From NCBI GenBank assembly GCA_964019165.1, contig OZ025279.1, forward strand, positions 6,111,341 through 6,175,340: a stretch of 64,000 bases of DNA, in the 5' to 3' direction. Position 1 is the stretch's first letter. Every line of letters starts with the position of its first letter. Made by a program: the position numbers and the translations under genes. The notes beneath the pieces are model-generated. The model ran no database searches. It worked only from the letters and a program-made list of their open reading frames with translations, and had not been told where the DNA came from. The DNA is from Mastigias papua. Its lineage: Eukaryota; Cnidaria; Scyphozoa; Rhizostomeae; Mastigiidae. Of this stretch, positions 25,654 through 52,620 are shown one piece after another.

Positions 25654-25739
25654 TGTTCTCTCTCACCAGCAGGTCCAATTCAGTGCGAGCAGAACAGTCC
25701 GAGCAAATCACCTGGCCTTGAGCATGAATTTGAATGTGT

Positions 25740-25830
25740 ACAAAGGCATACAAAGCCAGGGGCCGTGAGTTCGAGTGCCGATCGGTTCAGTTATTTTCTC
25801 CCACATAAATTTGCATATATATCTTGCTTA
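25740..25830 (+). repeat. tRNA-derived SINE fragment (B-box region)
   Basis: GTGAGTTCGAGTGCCGATCG is a pol III B-box-like stretch. It is followed by GGTTCAGTTATTTTCTCC. The same B box plus TTATTTTCTC tail occurs on the minus strand at 59935-60022, so the two are one family. Confidence 0.45.
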
Positions 25831-25895
25831 TATTGGAACATATACCTGATTAAGTGTTACACAAAAGGAGCTTCTAATAATGAAATTAGAATAAG

Positions 25896-25898
<3 letters not shown>

Positions 25899-25987
<89 letters not shown>
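25899..25987. repeat. (TA)n microsatellite
   Basis: About 89 bp of uninterrupted TA. Confidence 0.95.
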
Positions 25988-25989
<2 letters not shown>

Positions 25990-28365
25990 CCAAATGCATG
26001 TATACTAGTATACAACCAGGAAGCTAGAGCTTGAGAAGCAATAATCCACGGGGCAATGAGCATCAAGACTGTACTTGGCCTATTTGTGAGTAACTGGCAT
26101 ATGGCAATTATCATGGGTAGCAAAATTTTACAATAGAATGAAAACAATGTTATGAAACTCTGCTGAACCGTATCATTAAAAATATACCTTGGAATATGCT
26201 GTAACTGTAGTGCAATATGGCAAGACTTCGTGTCTCATTGATAGTGAATCTTCTTGAGCAAAGGTACTTGTGCACTAGTGTGCAGGTAGCAGTCATTTAG
26301 CCTAACTGCCGTACTTATTTGAATCATGTAGATCTAGGGTCCTTTGGGACTTTGAAAGCAACTCAAAGCATTAACATGGAAGAAATTCTGTACCCAAAGG
26401 GGATAAGTTCGAAGCCACACCTTTAGGAATCTCAAACAAAGCAGCTGGTGCTAGCCCAATTGACACATGCTCATGTGAGCTAACAATACGCATCTAAACA
26501 AGTGAGGAGCACATTTTTTCTTTAGGAGAAACAAGCTTCTCCCTGTGTTTCTTAAACTTCTTGAAATTTCCTTTATCCACAAGGAGCATACATAAACTTC
26601 CAAGCACGCCTCGAGATAGTACCCGGGCGCTATTTCCTCGCCTGGCTTGGGGGCTACCACTTCATCTAGGCCTTACCCGGCATTAATCCTTACAAAACAT
26701 CCAAGAAACATAAAACTGCAACGGTAGCATCGGAATGGTAAGAGCTACGCGATTTTGCAGAAAAATTTATCGCCACTACGCATGCTCAGATCATGCACAC
26801 AATCTGATTGGAATATAACATTGAAGATCGTACAAAAGACAGTACAATGCACTTCTTAGCTTACGTCCCTAACAATCATGACTTCAAATTGGAATTCAAA
26901 CAAAGTTATTATGCTATTGATTTTTATCAATGGAAAAATTTCAGGGACGTTGCGAGGGACGGCCACTAAATGTTTGGTCAATAAAATTTTTTAAGAAGGA
27001 ATAGTAACGTATAACAAACTCAAGTATGTTAGAAAGCAAGTGTGTGATATTCGGGCCTATCAGTGGAATTAAATTTGTTGGGAAACAAGCTCTTTCCATA
27101 AGGATGCAAAAGATTTTACTTCTGAGTCAATTTCAGTTGAGTCGTATTTAGAGATTCTTCATAGCTTGAAATAAGTTAAACATGAAATAAGTTAAGCATG
27201 TAGCATTATGAGAATAGGTGTATTGAAAAACAATCACGCGGTGTATTCGGCACGTTTGTATTTCGAAATTGTTGCAAGGATAAATTTAATACCTGTGCTC
27301 GTACAGTAGGTGTGAAAGGAGAAGTTTTGAACACATCATGCATATTGGTATTACCACGTATTTCTCATCTGAAACTACTCCAAGGACAAGCCGCAAGAAT
27401 ACCTGAATGGAGAGAACCAACTGGGGAAAAATGATCCTGCGAACTTTAGGTTCAATATATTCTGAGGTTAAATGCAGAGCAATATCATCCTATTTCGTCG
27501 GAAAATGCGTATTCCACGCATTTAACGATATTTCTTTGACAATTTCGTCAATTTTTGCAGCAAAAAGTTTCAATAATGCTAAAACTTTGTTTCATTTCTA
27601 ATTCGAAGACATGACGACAAGTTTCCCACCAGAAGTACAATGGAAGCCCCCACAATGTTGTAATTTTGCTAGGGTATGTGAATTTTACAGGCTAGGACCT
27701 TAGCCACTAAAAGCCACCATTATCAGGAAGGTGTTCGAATACTTCTGTCATGGAAGTGTACTTGATATTTGTTAAAAACGTATATAGGAGTACTATGACA
27801 AGGCATAAGGTGAGCCCACACACAAAAAAATCGGTGGAAAGAAATGTTGGATAGGAAATCACTTAAAACAAGAAAAAGATAGCTTAAGCAATAAAGCAAA
27901 AAACACTTCCACTTCTCAGATAGTTCTAAGTAACCACTGCTTTTCCGGCTGGCATAAAGGTGGTCCTGTCGCCAGCTTGCAATGCTATGATAAAAACTAC
28001 CCTCGCCCCTCCTCGAAATGCAGAACACTTTTACTATGAAATAGAGGAATTGAATACTAGAAAGAGGAAGTTGTAAGTTCGATGTCATTTAAACGTAGTA
28101 CAGTCTCATTTTACAATGAATGGTGTTTGTATCATAAAGTGATTTATTTTCTGACGACAATGCAATTATTTAGTTAACTAATGCAATTAATCTAAAACAT
28201 CATATTGTAATACAGCTTCTACATAACACATTACAATTTACATGCCATGCAATGATCCATTGAATCCCCAGGAACAAATTAAATCCTAGAAGCGCTACAT
28301 GGTTATAAATGGTTTGTCTTTGTTTACGAAGATGAGTTTAGTATCTGGAACATAAAGGCCTATAG
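25988..28365. other. no gene recognised
   Basis: Several short minus-strand frames are open here (for example 26660-26451), but none has both convincing splice sites and a recognisable motif. I cannot exclude small exons of the minus-strand gene that ends at 18294. Confidence 0.3.
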
Positions 28366-28596
28366 CAGTGGTGGGTAACCTTTTGAGAGGATTGGCCAAA
28401 TCTGTCAGATCTCTTCGTCAAGAGGTCCAAAGGTACAGGAAACTAAACAAACCACGCATTAATCGGAAACTCATAAATCTACACCATTCTACACTATAAA
28501 GAAGCTAGCAGAGAATGTGGCTATCTACTTACGGGCCACAAAAGTTCCCTTCGTGGGAGAGATTGTGGCCCACGAGTTGTAGGCTGCCCACCAATG
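28366..28596. mobile_element. 231-bp hAT-like MITE
   Basis: The termini CAGTGGTGGGTAACC (left) and CATTGGTGGGCAGCC (right, reversed) form an inverted repeat of the hAT CAGTGGTGGG type. Subterminal GGCCAC/GTGGCC motifs are present. No good target duplication remains. Confidence 0.65.
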
Positions 28597-30861
28597 GTCT
28601 AATCTCACGTTTCCATACACAAATACTGGGCGAATTCCTACTCTGTAGATAGCCTTGTAATACAAACTAATTTGTTGTCCATCCGATCAAACTTATAAAA
28701 AAAATCCTTCAAACCAGAACTCTGAAATTTCATATAACATTTTGTTGCATTGAATTCCAGCCTTCAGTTTGCCCCCCCCCCCTCCCCCCATTCGCTTTCT
28801 TCTTTCCTTCCACGCTAAGTATTATATTTTTATCTAACAAATATGCTGCTTTATTGGTACTATTGACACGTAATGGCATATTTATTTATTGTAGATCAAC
28901 TAAAAATAATTTTTGCAAAAACAGCTAAGAACAAATAGGCACTCAAGAAATCTTGCTATACAAAATCTAAAGGTTTGGCATTTAATACATAAAAATATTT
29001 ACATTTTTTTTTATCAAAAACGGTATTTTATTAAACACCTATACCTGGAACACTCATAATTAGTTACTTGACATTTTATGGTGCTAAAGCACGCAAATTC
29101 ATCTTATAATTGTCCATGCCATCGATCCAGCACCCTACAAAAAAAGGAACCTCGAAATCAGATCGATAGCTTCCACTATCACGCGCAAAAAAATCTGTAT
29201 GCCAAATTGTTACTAGCTTACTATAATTAACGCTATCCTACAATCAAGGTTACAGTAGCTGCAAATCCTTAACTTGAGTGAAGACTTGCTTCCTTGATTG
29301 CAGAGCAATCAAAATGAGACTAAAGAACTTTTCATGATACAGAGACTATTGGTGTCCTTTACACACATTTCTCAATGGTGTTTGATGGACACCCCGAAAC
29401 TTCTAAAATATTTCCAGACAGTCAAGTATAGGTAACAAAATTCTTTGTTTTAGAATATATGTAGCGAGCTATGGAGTAAGAGAGATTGGGTGGGTGAGTG
29501 AGTAATTGATTGAGTGCGTGCGTGCGTGCATGAGTGAGCGAGTAAATGGGCAAGTCAACAGAGTTCGTGGCTATATTTTGCTTTACATCTCTGGGAGTGT
29601 CACAACACATCAGTTATCATATAGTTTTCCTACAAACTGCTCAAATGCCAGTAATAAAATTTTTGGATACCAAAAACCTTTCGCCATAAAAATCATATGA
29701 TTGAGGTTAAGGCGATTAATACTCAAAAAAAATGAGCATGGCTCATGCTATAACATTACGAGTAGCTATTTCTCATTTGATCTATTGAGTCTTCAGACAG
29801 CACTCGGAGAATATGATCATAAGCTGATACCCATGATATCAACAAAAACCTAATGGAATACATCTTCCAATAGTCTGTTGCAACTTTCCAGTTAGTGTAT
29901 CCACTGTTTCCACTAGCTCTACGACGTTCAAAATACCAGGAGACCCCAACTGCTTTGATTTCCTACAAGATGACTGCCAAGGCCTGTTACTTTCTAATCA
30001 GAGCTTTCACACGGTGCCCCTACCATCATAACTGAATCCCTCAAGCCATGTCCTGTTTCCCCCTTAAACATTCAGCAAGATGATTATCAATGTACATTTA
30101 GCTCATTCATCTGTTGGTAATGCTAGCACGATCAAAGAGAACTAGCTAATTCTGAATCTCTTCAAGATCTTGCCAGGGTTGATATAACGGCGATAGTTGC
30201 ATGTACTAGTATGGCTACCAGGGTGACTAAGAATGTAACTTCATTATTCACAAATATCTGTTCTACTAGTTTTTTCAAAATAGAAACTTTTTCTCCTCTA
30301 ACAAACGATATCCGATGTAATTAGTTCGAAATTCACCTTTTGCATCACCTCCCAAACTTCAGCCATGGCTCGACCGGTTGGTGCTAGGGCATGCTGCCAA
30401 TACAAAATCATATACAAATTTAATGTTTAAGCAGAAAATTTTCATTATCATCGGTAGCATATCCTTCAGAGAGTGAGTGGCTGCATAAACAACTATCCTG
30501 CATCTCACGTAGTGGTCTGTCGGCACACGTGACATTCCCAGACAATCCTCACATATCGTTCCTTCTATTGCCAGCTGCTGCTGCTACATTGGATGCAAAA
30601 GAAGCAGTAACATTTCGTTGATTGAAGAAGCAGAAAAATTCATTGAACAGTTCGTTTCGATAGAGACCCCTAGAAGCCACTCGTTGCCTCGCTCCCAAGA
30701 ACTCGAGGGAAACGGAAATGAATGTGGATAAAATGATATGAAACCATGCATAGGAGCTTTCCTCTTAGACCTAATTTAGGGTTGGAGAATGAAAGACGAC
30801 AGGTTACCGACTGCCGTGGATTGGTTCGTAATTTGTTTTTAAAATCAAGCTCTGTACTTAC
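28597..30861. other. no gene recognised
   Basis: AT-rich sequence with one C run (28772-28797). Part of it may be 3' UTR or flank of the PP2C-like gene, which ends at 31140. No exon could be supported. Confidence 0.3.
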
Positions 30862-30960
30862 AGCTACAAAAGACAAAATATCAACAAGCCCTTCTGCATT
30901 ACAATCACGCAATGGGGGCAGAGTGGTAAGTTTATCAAGCACAAATTCTGTATATGCCAT
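30862..30960 (-). CDS. candidate exon of an unrecognised gene
   Basis: The 33 codons from an ATG at 30960-30958 run to an ideal donor (GCT|GTAAGTACAG). They contain EFVLDKLTTLPPLRDC and AEGLVDILSFVA. The exon could start at that ATG or at an internal acceptor (GCATATACAG just before EFVL). It lies 180 bp downstream of the PP2C-like stop codon and on the same strand, so it could be the first coding exon of the gene ending at 18294. I could not find connecting exons. Confidence 0.3.
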
Positions 30961-31139
30961 AGAAAACGCATGCTAATCAAACTTTTTGAGTATCCACATA
31001 AACATACAACAAGTATGATGGAAATCCCTTTCCCATTGAAGGACTATACTCCCTTGCGTGATAGAAAAAACGCATATGGGCTGGAGATGACAAATCGGTG
31101 ACTTCCATCTTTCTGCATTTGACTAGAAACAGGTGTTAG

Positions 31140-45569
<14,430 letters not shown>

Positions 45570-47279
45570 TGTTGATTCCTGCACTTCAGCCTAGTAGATA
45601 CTTCTTTACATAACTGATGACTATTACACACAACCTCCCAATCTCCTTCCCTGCCGAATTCTTACCTCGTACACTTCATAAACTGACTTACAACATTTAA
45701 CGAATGAAACTCCCCTTACTAGTTGCAAGTCCAAGCCAAGCGACGATCAGACTTGAACAGACAGAATTCAGTATACAGTTGACTGTGGCCGAAGTTTTCT
45801 GATGGACAAGCTCCGTCGCAGTAACTGTGCAAGAAAGGCATTGTGTTTACTGCTAGTTGGCTCATAGTCGTACGAGCAGGGAAGGTGTTACTCGGAGGCA
45901 GGGGCGGGCTGGTTAGGACTAAAGGGCCCGGAACTTCTCATTCCCTCTTCTTTATTTATTTATATATCTATCTATATTATTTCCCTCTCCTTTTATTCCT
46001 TTTACAGCAGTCTCATCAAGTAGACTACTGTATATCAAATTTGAATGGGGCCCAAAAGCGAGGGGTCGGCGGGCACACGATTTGCAGTATTTGACGACAG
46101 AGGCGTATCAAGGAAGGTAGAAGTGAGGGGTCTTGGGCTGTAGTTCCGAAAAATCTCTGGGTCACGCCCTCAAAATTATCGCAAATGCAAGGCAACGCTC
46201 ATGTAGGAATGCTTTCCTGTAATATTTCATTTAAATTAGGCATGGTAAATGGTACAGAGTTTACAACTGTATTCATACTATCATTATCATAGAAAAATGA
46301 GGGGTCCTGACCCCATTGCCCCTTGGGCAGACCACTGTAATTGAAGATTGTTGATATGTAGCCCGAAAAGCCCCTTTGATTCTATGTCTCTGGGGCCCCT
46401 TTCTGCAAAGGCCTTTCTTTAAGAAATAATGTCTTTTGGCATAGACACAAATGATTTGTAAAACACATTGTCAAAATCCTAGATACGAATATGTGACCAT
46501 GTATGGGCCCTTTTTAGCTACAAAGCTGTGATAGGGAAACTCTCTTCGCTGGAACTCAGAAGGATTTCAGAATCTCAAAAAAAACCTGGAATGCCAAACT
46601 GAGTGCTTGAAAAGCTGTGCTGTATTGAAGTTCTGGCTTAGAAATAAGCAGCAGATATTGAAAGGACAACTTTAACCATTAGTTAAGCTTCCCATTGGCG
46701 TCGAAGATGCTTCCAGAAGACTACCTTATTTCCTCCAATAGATGCTGCCCTCTGAGAAAACAGCGCCCTCTAAACAATGCCGCACAGGCGGCCGAACATT
46801 TGTAATAAACGCTGCCCTCTATTGAACGCCACCCTGTATTAACAACCGCATCCTAAAAAGGGCAGTTCATTAGAAAACCAGCCAAACAAGACATAACAAA
46901 TAGTTTACACGAGTATCACTTGTTTTCCATTAAGACATTCTTCCACAACGACATACTTCAACAACTACTGACATTCTTCACCATTTGTCATACCTTGAAC
47001 ACAACGTTTGTGAATATTTTTTTTAAACTTCATCTCATACTATAGTTAAGTCTACAAATACAAATTTCGCTAACAGGTAATCTGTATTTGGCTGGCTTAC
47101 AATCCTAGGTAATGAAATAAAAAGAATGAAATACGCAGACTATATTTAGTACAGTAAAGAAGCTGCTAACAAAAAAAATAATTGCATATTCAATAACTGA
47201 GAAGTTCGGGGTTACGTCATGACTTGTTTCTCATGCAAAATATGTAATATTTTGTGCGGATGATAATAGTAGATAGCCT
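45570..47279. other. upstream flank of the PP2C-like gene, no gene recognised
   Basis: The first few hundred bases hold the promoter side of the PP2C-like gene, but no distinctive core element is visible. Around 45895-46080 and 46735-46890 are GGGCCC- and GCCCTCT-rich segments that look like old MITE pieces. I could not define their termini. Confidence 0.3.
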
Positions 47280-49470
47280 GGAAATAATGCAATGGAGATT
47301 ACGATTACGAAAGGAGTCTGATGACTGGCCAAATATACCAATGCAGCTCATGGAAAGACTAACAAATTATACTGTATGATAGTACTAAATAGAAGTGGCC
47401 CTTATACTGATCCCTGTGGTTCCCTTCTCTTTCTGTGGAAGCACCTGATGCTGAATCTTCTATTTACCTTCAATCTATGTCTCCTGTTATAGAGATAGCT
47501 ACGAATCAATTTTAGAGCGTTCGTATCAAACCCATAGGCATCCAGGTTTGCTAAAAGGTTATGGTTTAAACAATCAAAGTGCTTTTGAGAGGTCAACAAG
47601 TAAGGCACATACATATCCTTTTTTTATCGACATGTTCTCTACAAGTTTTCAGCAATTTAGCAAGAGCATGTTGGGTGCTATAGTCCCACGAAATCCACAT
47701 AGAACACGTGAAAACCGGATGAATTCTTTTATTTGGTCATACAGTATTCGTTCGAAAACTTTGGGATCGGATGTAAGGATAGCAATAGGATGATGATTCT
47801 CTTCTCACATACTCTATGGGTGCCTACCTAATTGCCGTCCCCCCGTTAATTAGTGTTTGAGTCCAACTCCGCGGTCTTATTAAGACCCCCGGCAATTAAC
47901 TTTGGAGGACTTGGTGTATAAAGTAGCTGAAACAAGAATGATTCCTCTTAGCAAGAACCGTTTGTTTTGTCAATTCTCTTCACTGGCTGTTGCAAAATTA
48001 AGCTAAACAGACTGCTACATTTGGTTCTGCTTTCACAGCAAATGATTGCTTGTTGGTATTGCTGCAAACTGAATTGTCATTATTTTTTACTTGTTGAACA
48101 ATATTGAAGCCAGAATTGTTTGGGAATTTTGGTCCCTGAAAGAGAAAACGAACCAGCCTAGAACAATCTCTTGCATTCATGTATTGACGTGATTACATAA
48201 ATCTGGCCCCTCGCTAATTTCAACCCCCCGCTCATTCAATTTTCTAGAAAATCCCAACCCCCCGCTATTTCTGACCTACCAGCAATTACTCTCGAGTCCG
48301 GAATAAACGTACCCACCCGCTTATTAATTTTTTGGAAAAAATCCACCCAGGACATCCTTATTCCAGACCCCCTGTTTATTATTTTTGAGGCTTCCGTATC
48401 AAGAAACTGTAAAATGTGTTCAACGAAGCTCGTCGTAGCGTGAGGAAGCGCATCGAAAACAAAAAGAAAGAGTAAAAACATTATTAAGAACTGAATATTG
48501 AGCCTGTGCACATTCTTTTGTTATACGTTTTGTTCTATTTTAAGGGAAAGCTTCAAGGAATTGGCATCTTTTTTTTATTCCTTCTGTTTCCAATTAAAAG
48601 GACTAATAATCAGTCATCCACCCCGATTTTTTGATTTGGGAAATTTTCCACCCACCCCGTTTATTCCAGACCCCCCATTTGCTGTGATTTGGGAAATTTT
48701 CCATCCCCCCCGTTTATTCCAGACCCCCCGTCTATTCCGGACTCGAAAGTAGTTACCGAAGGGTAGGGTCTTGATCTTTGAAAATTGCGGTGATCTCTCC
48801 CTCTTTGAGCTCTCTACGAAACCACAATCTTCGACCATGTTGTTAAAAAGGATAGACAAAGAGAAAGTATGTTCGAGCTTTGTTGTAAGACATTAGCAGG
48901 TATTCTTCCGAAGGAAGAGGCCTTTTGGCTGTAACTTCCTAATTTCTTCTCTTACTTCCCTGACGGATGTCTTTTGAAGGTTGAATTCAGTGGGTTTACA
49001 AATGTGTGTTGTTGTTCTTTTAACACTCGGGCGAGACTGATATTTTCTTATAATTTTCTCAATATGAGCAATATATTATTCGGTGTTATCGACAATAGGG
49101 GATACGCTTACTACATTTTGTGAGATCCCTAATTTTTTTCCATATTGTTTAGAAAATAATAATTCGCTATTTCTGCGACTTTGAACTCACCTGATTCAAG
49201 CCTTCATTTTCTACCAGAATGAGGATGCCTGGGGGTTTTCAGAGAATAAAGGTTTAACCGTCTTCCAAAACTTTTTGTTACCTGCGATGAATTTTAAATC
49301 TAAATTACCATAATAATCACGTTTCGCTTGTCGTAGAGTTTTAACATTTATTTCGCAAATACATTATAAGCATACCAGCTTGTCTCAGAGCTTTGGTCAT
49401 GAAAGGCATATCATTTGCTCTCTCATACTTCGTTTTAAAGGAGGCATGAATGACCATTGCTTCAAAGTCT
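47280..49470 (-). mobile_element. decayed LINE (CR1/L2-like), split by later insertions
   Basis: The minus strand reads in order through the endonuclease-RT linker (MTKALRQAGM, near 49400), VRKEIRKLQPKG and SILFNNMVEDC (near 48840-48960), then KVFERIL and DLSKALDCLNHN-type reverse transcriptase (47790-47560), and finally GFDTNALKLIRSYLYNRRHR (47540-47470). Stops and frameshifts are frequent. About 950 bp of unrelated sequence (47795-48750), including a MITE, interrupts the RT between the motifs around DPTLR and PIAIL. Confidence 0.6.
48288..48750. mobile_element. MITE with TIR ACTCTCGAGTCCGGAATA, nested in the LINE
   Basis: The left end ACTCTCGAGTCCGGAATA and the right end, reversed, ACTTTCGAGTCCGGAATA. 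Inside each end are repeated GTTTATTCCAGACCCCCC-type units with C/G runs. It belongs to the same family as 49617-50147. The stretch 48182-48287 has similar CCCCCCGCT units and may be part of a related copy. Confidence 0.7.
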
Positions 49471-49616
49471 GATAACCCTTTTTTCTATAGTCGATGTGCT
49501 TTTAAAACACATAATCGTATTTGTCATTATCACATCTATGCTTTTAGGGTGATCAGATTCAGAACAAGTGAGAATTTTAATCAAATTCTACAAGGTATAG
49601 ACGTTCATGAAACAAA

Positions 49617-50147
49617 GACTACTCTCCAGTCCGGAATAGAAGGGGGGGGTGGCAATAAGCGGGGGGGTTGGAAAAAAGTCTCAAAGTAAATAAGCGGGGG
49701 GGTTGCAATAAGCGGGGGGGGGTGGAATAAGCTCCAAGGTGAATGTCTATGGATGGGCTGTTATAAATGGATGTGGAGAGAAGACCAACATATGCATTAG
49801 ATAAAAATTCTAACTTTTTGACAAAAATTATTACGTTTATTACATATTTCTAGCATGCTAGAAATGTGTCTATCATCGTCGTTCATAATGTCATCATCAT
49901 TGGCACAACTGTAGGCTACGTTTTCAGTGCTTCTTGCAGCAATTACGCATTTCATGCTAGCATTTTTTCAGCGCAACAAACATTCACAACGAGTTACTTT
50001 CGCCGGACAATTCTTGGTCTGGTTGGGAAAATTTCCTCTTGGCTCAAAATTAATAAGCGGGGGGGCTGCAATAAGAATGTCCTGGTGTGCATTTTTCGAA
50101 AAAATAAATAGTCGGGGGGGGGACGTCTATTCCGGACTGGAGAGTAG
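49617..50147. mobile_element. G-run-rich MITE, TIR ACTCTCCAGTCCGGAATAGA
   Basis: The termini ACTCTCCAGTCCGGAATAGA on both ends read in opposite directions. The left subterminal region carries four runs of seven or eight G within about 90 bp (49640-49730), spaced by AATAAGC units. The right side has two more. There is no coding frame. Confidence 0.75.
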
Positions 50148-50219
50148 TTGAGACTGCTCCTCGTAATCAAACTCGCCTAAGGTGAGTTAATGGAATGCAA
50201 GGCTTTCAAAGTAACTGGG

Positions 50220-52620
50220 TATACAGTGGAGCACGAACAAAGATGAAGATAACTTCACTGCGATTAACAGAATACGGAAGAAAAGTCAAATACGACCAGA
50301 TAAAGGAGCAATTTTGACATTTTTGAAGAAAAAGGATACAAATGTTGACAGAGAAAGGTATTCCTTGAAATTACACGCCTCGCGCAAAAGGGCCTCGGGC
50401 CTAATTGAAGATCAAGGGGAGAACGGTAAAGAATCATTCTCCATAGCTGGAGTTCCATGTAATCAAACAGCCAGGACAACTGCTAATAAATGTAACATGA
50501 CAGGAGAAAGGAGCTCAAATAATTCATGTGATAACACTGTTTTCGATGCTAAACTACGAAACGCAGGAAACCTCTAGTACATGAATCTGAAAACAACAAG
50601 GGGAACAGTCAAAAGCTAGGCACAGGTCTTTATGGAGACAGAGGATTAAAGAAATCAGGCTTTGGACTCGGGGATCAGAATGATATCGAAGCTAAAATGC
50701 AAAAATTGAAGCAAAATTAGATCAGGAAATAGAAAAGATCTAGATTACGATGAAAATCATGGCAACCACTAAGACAAGGCAAGGAGAAGATCCGGTATTA
50801 CTATTAAATCGTATTCGAAGTCTAGAATAACAGAGTATAGCACTGAACAGTGAAAATCGTTCCCTTAAAAATATAAACAAAATATTTCGTATTGAAATAT
50901 GAAAATCTGGCTTCGACAGGTCAGCGAATGAGGTACTCGACACAAGTTTCAAACCTGTTCACAACAGGCGAAATGCATGGAAATACCAGTGTGCAAGCGA
51001 AACCTTGCCATCTATTGCTATTAACGGTTCAATAGATGCAAACACAACAGATGAAGGTTCAGTGAATAAACACTTTGAAATCAAAACTGATAATAGATTT
51101 GCTGTCTTACAGGAGAAAATCAGATTGACGTAAGTCCTGACAATATCACTATATGCTATCCAAGGAATACAAATGCAATGAGGGGGAGACCTGCAGGCAG
51201 ACCAGCTAAAAAGCATGACAATGAAAGAAAAGAAGAAAATATCAGTAGAAAACGAGAGATGCAAGGCACAAAGCAGAGAGAGATCATGACTATTGGAGAT
51301 TCAATTATAAAAAATCTAGAGACTCGTCAAATGAAGCAATCCATGAAGCATGGAAAAAATGCCTACATTCACTGACACTTTGGAGCAACAACAAAAGACG
51401 TGAGCTCATATGCAATTCCACCCATACAGCAAAATCCAGAAACTACAGTTTTACATGCTGGAAACAATGACATTTTACTACAAAATCGTTGATGCTATTA
51501 CCAGTGATATCTATAGCCTTGGCATAAAGCTACCACAACACAACATCAATCAATCAATCTGATAATTCAACGAATGTAGCAATGTCTCTCCACATTTCAC
51601 GCACTGATGAAGAGGAATGGAATGAAAAACTGCAAAGGTGAAAGAGAAATTGTCAAGTTTATGTGCAGTATCTTCCATTCAGTGTATATCCCATATAACT
51701 ATTGATGGCAAAAAGCATCTGAATGGAAGTGGTCTTCGTCTGAACTGGACTTGAACATCAATTTTAGTCAAGGATTGACTTGAAGGCGATGATACTGAGG
51801 CTGTTCTTTCTATTATCTCTGCTGGCCTCAGTATCGATCCTGTATGAAATCATATCGAATTAGGGTGTTTACACGATACTGTGTTCATTTCATACCGTAT
51901 TCATAAGCGTATTGGCATCATACCGTATTCATCATTGTCATCGTGTAAACGGATGGCCAATAAGGTATGAAAACAAATTGGATTCATTTGAATCTGATAT
52001 CATGTAAATGGAGTCTATTTATGAGGACGGATCTACTTGCGTCTGTTCAAGAACAGGCAGAATTCCGTTGTTGCTTTTAAAATGATGCTATTGATATGTT
52101 AGTTGCCCTCCCCTCCATTGACTTGAATACTAAATAAGTACAGAAAGAGTTATCTAACAGTATAGAGCTGCCAGGATTATATATGGAGCACATTGTCTGC
52201 AAGGGGATCGTATGTTTAGCTCGTTTGCCAATGTACAGAACATTCAGTGTGCTGATTTTATGTTCCGATGCTTGAATAAAATGCCTGAGGTATTTCATAA
52301 CTTTTCAAGAAAACTGACCACCAAAAAACTACTAGAGTCAATGGACGCAACTTGAACATCCCTTTGGTAAGAGCTGAGAGCGCAAAAGGTGGACTATTCC
52401 TCTGCGGTGTAAAGATGCATAATGCATTACCAACGCATTTAAAGACTGAGGTGTTCTACCTCCGATTCAGACAAGGACTTAAAGTTAATTTTATAGATTG
52501 ACTATCTTTTATAAAGTAGCTTTATTGAATGTAAGCTCTTATATCAATTATGGACAGAAGACTTTGAGATCTCTGTAAATTTTTATTTTGTTAAACTTTA
52601 TTTTTTTATTAGGGTAACAG
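50220..52620 (+). mobile_element. decayed LINE with an ORF1 esterase-like domain, RT mostly missing
   Basis: The plus strand carries ORF1 relics. A charged 5' part (50314-50577) leads to an SGNH/esterase-like block that opens with IMTIGDSIIKNLETRQMKQS (51286-51345) and continues with VLHAGNNDILL and KKHLNGSGLRLN-type remnants to about 51770. The ORF2 reverse transcriptase is absent. Only the C-terminal tail reappears (NGRNLNIPL, LCGVKMHNALPTHLKTEVF, 52340-52500), ending near a TTATTA-rich tail. A TTTACACG-flanked stretch at 51868-52015 replaces part of the gap and may be a MITE. Confidence 0.6.
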
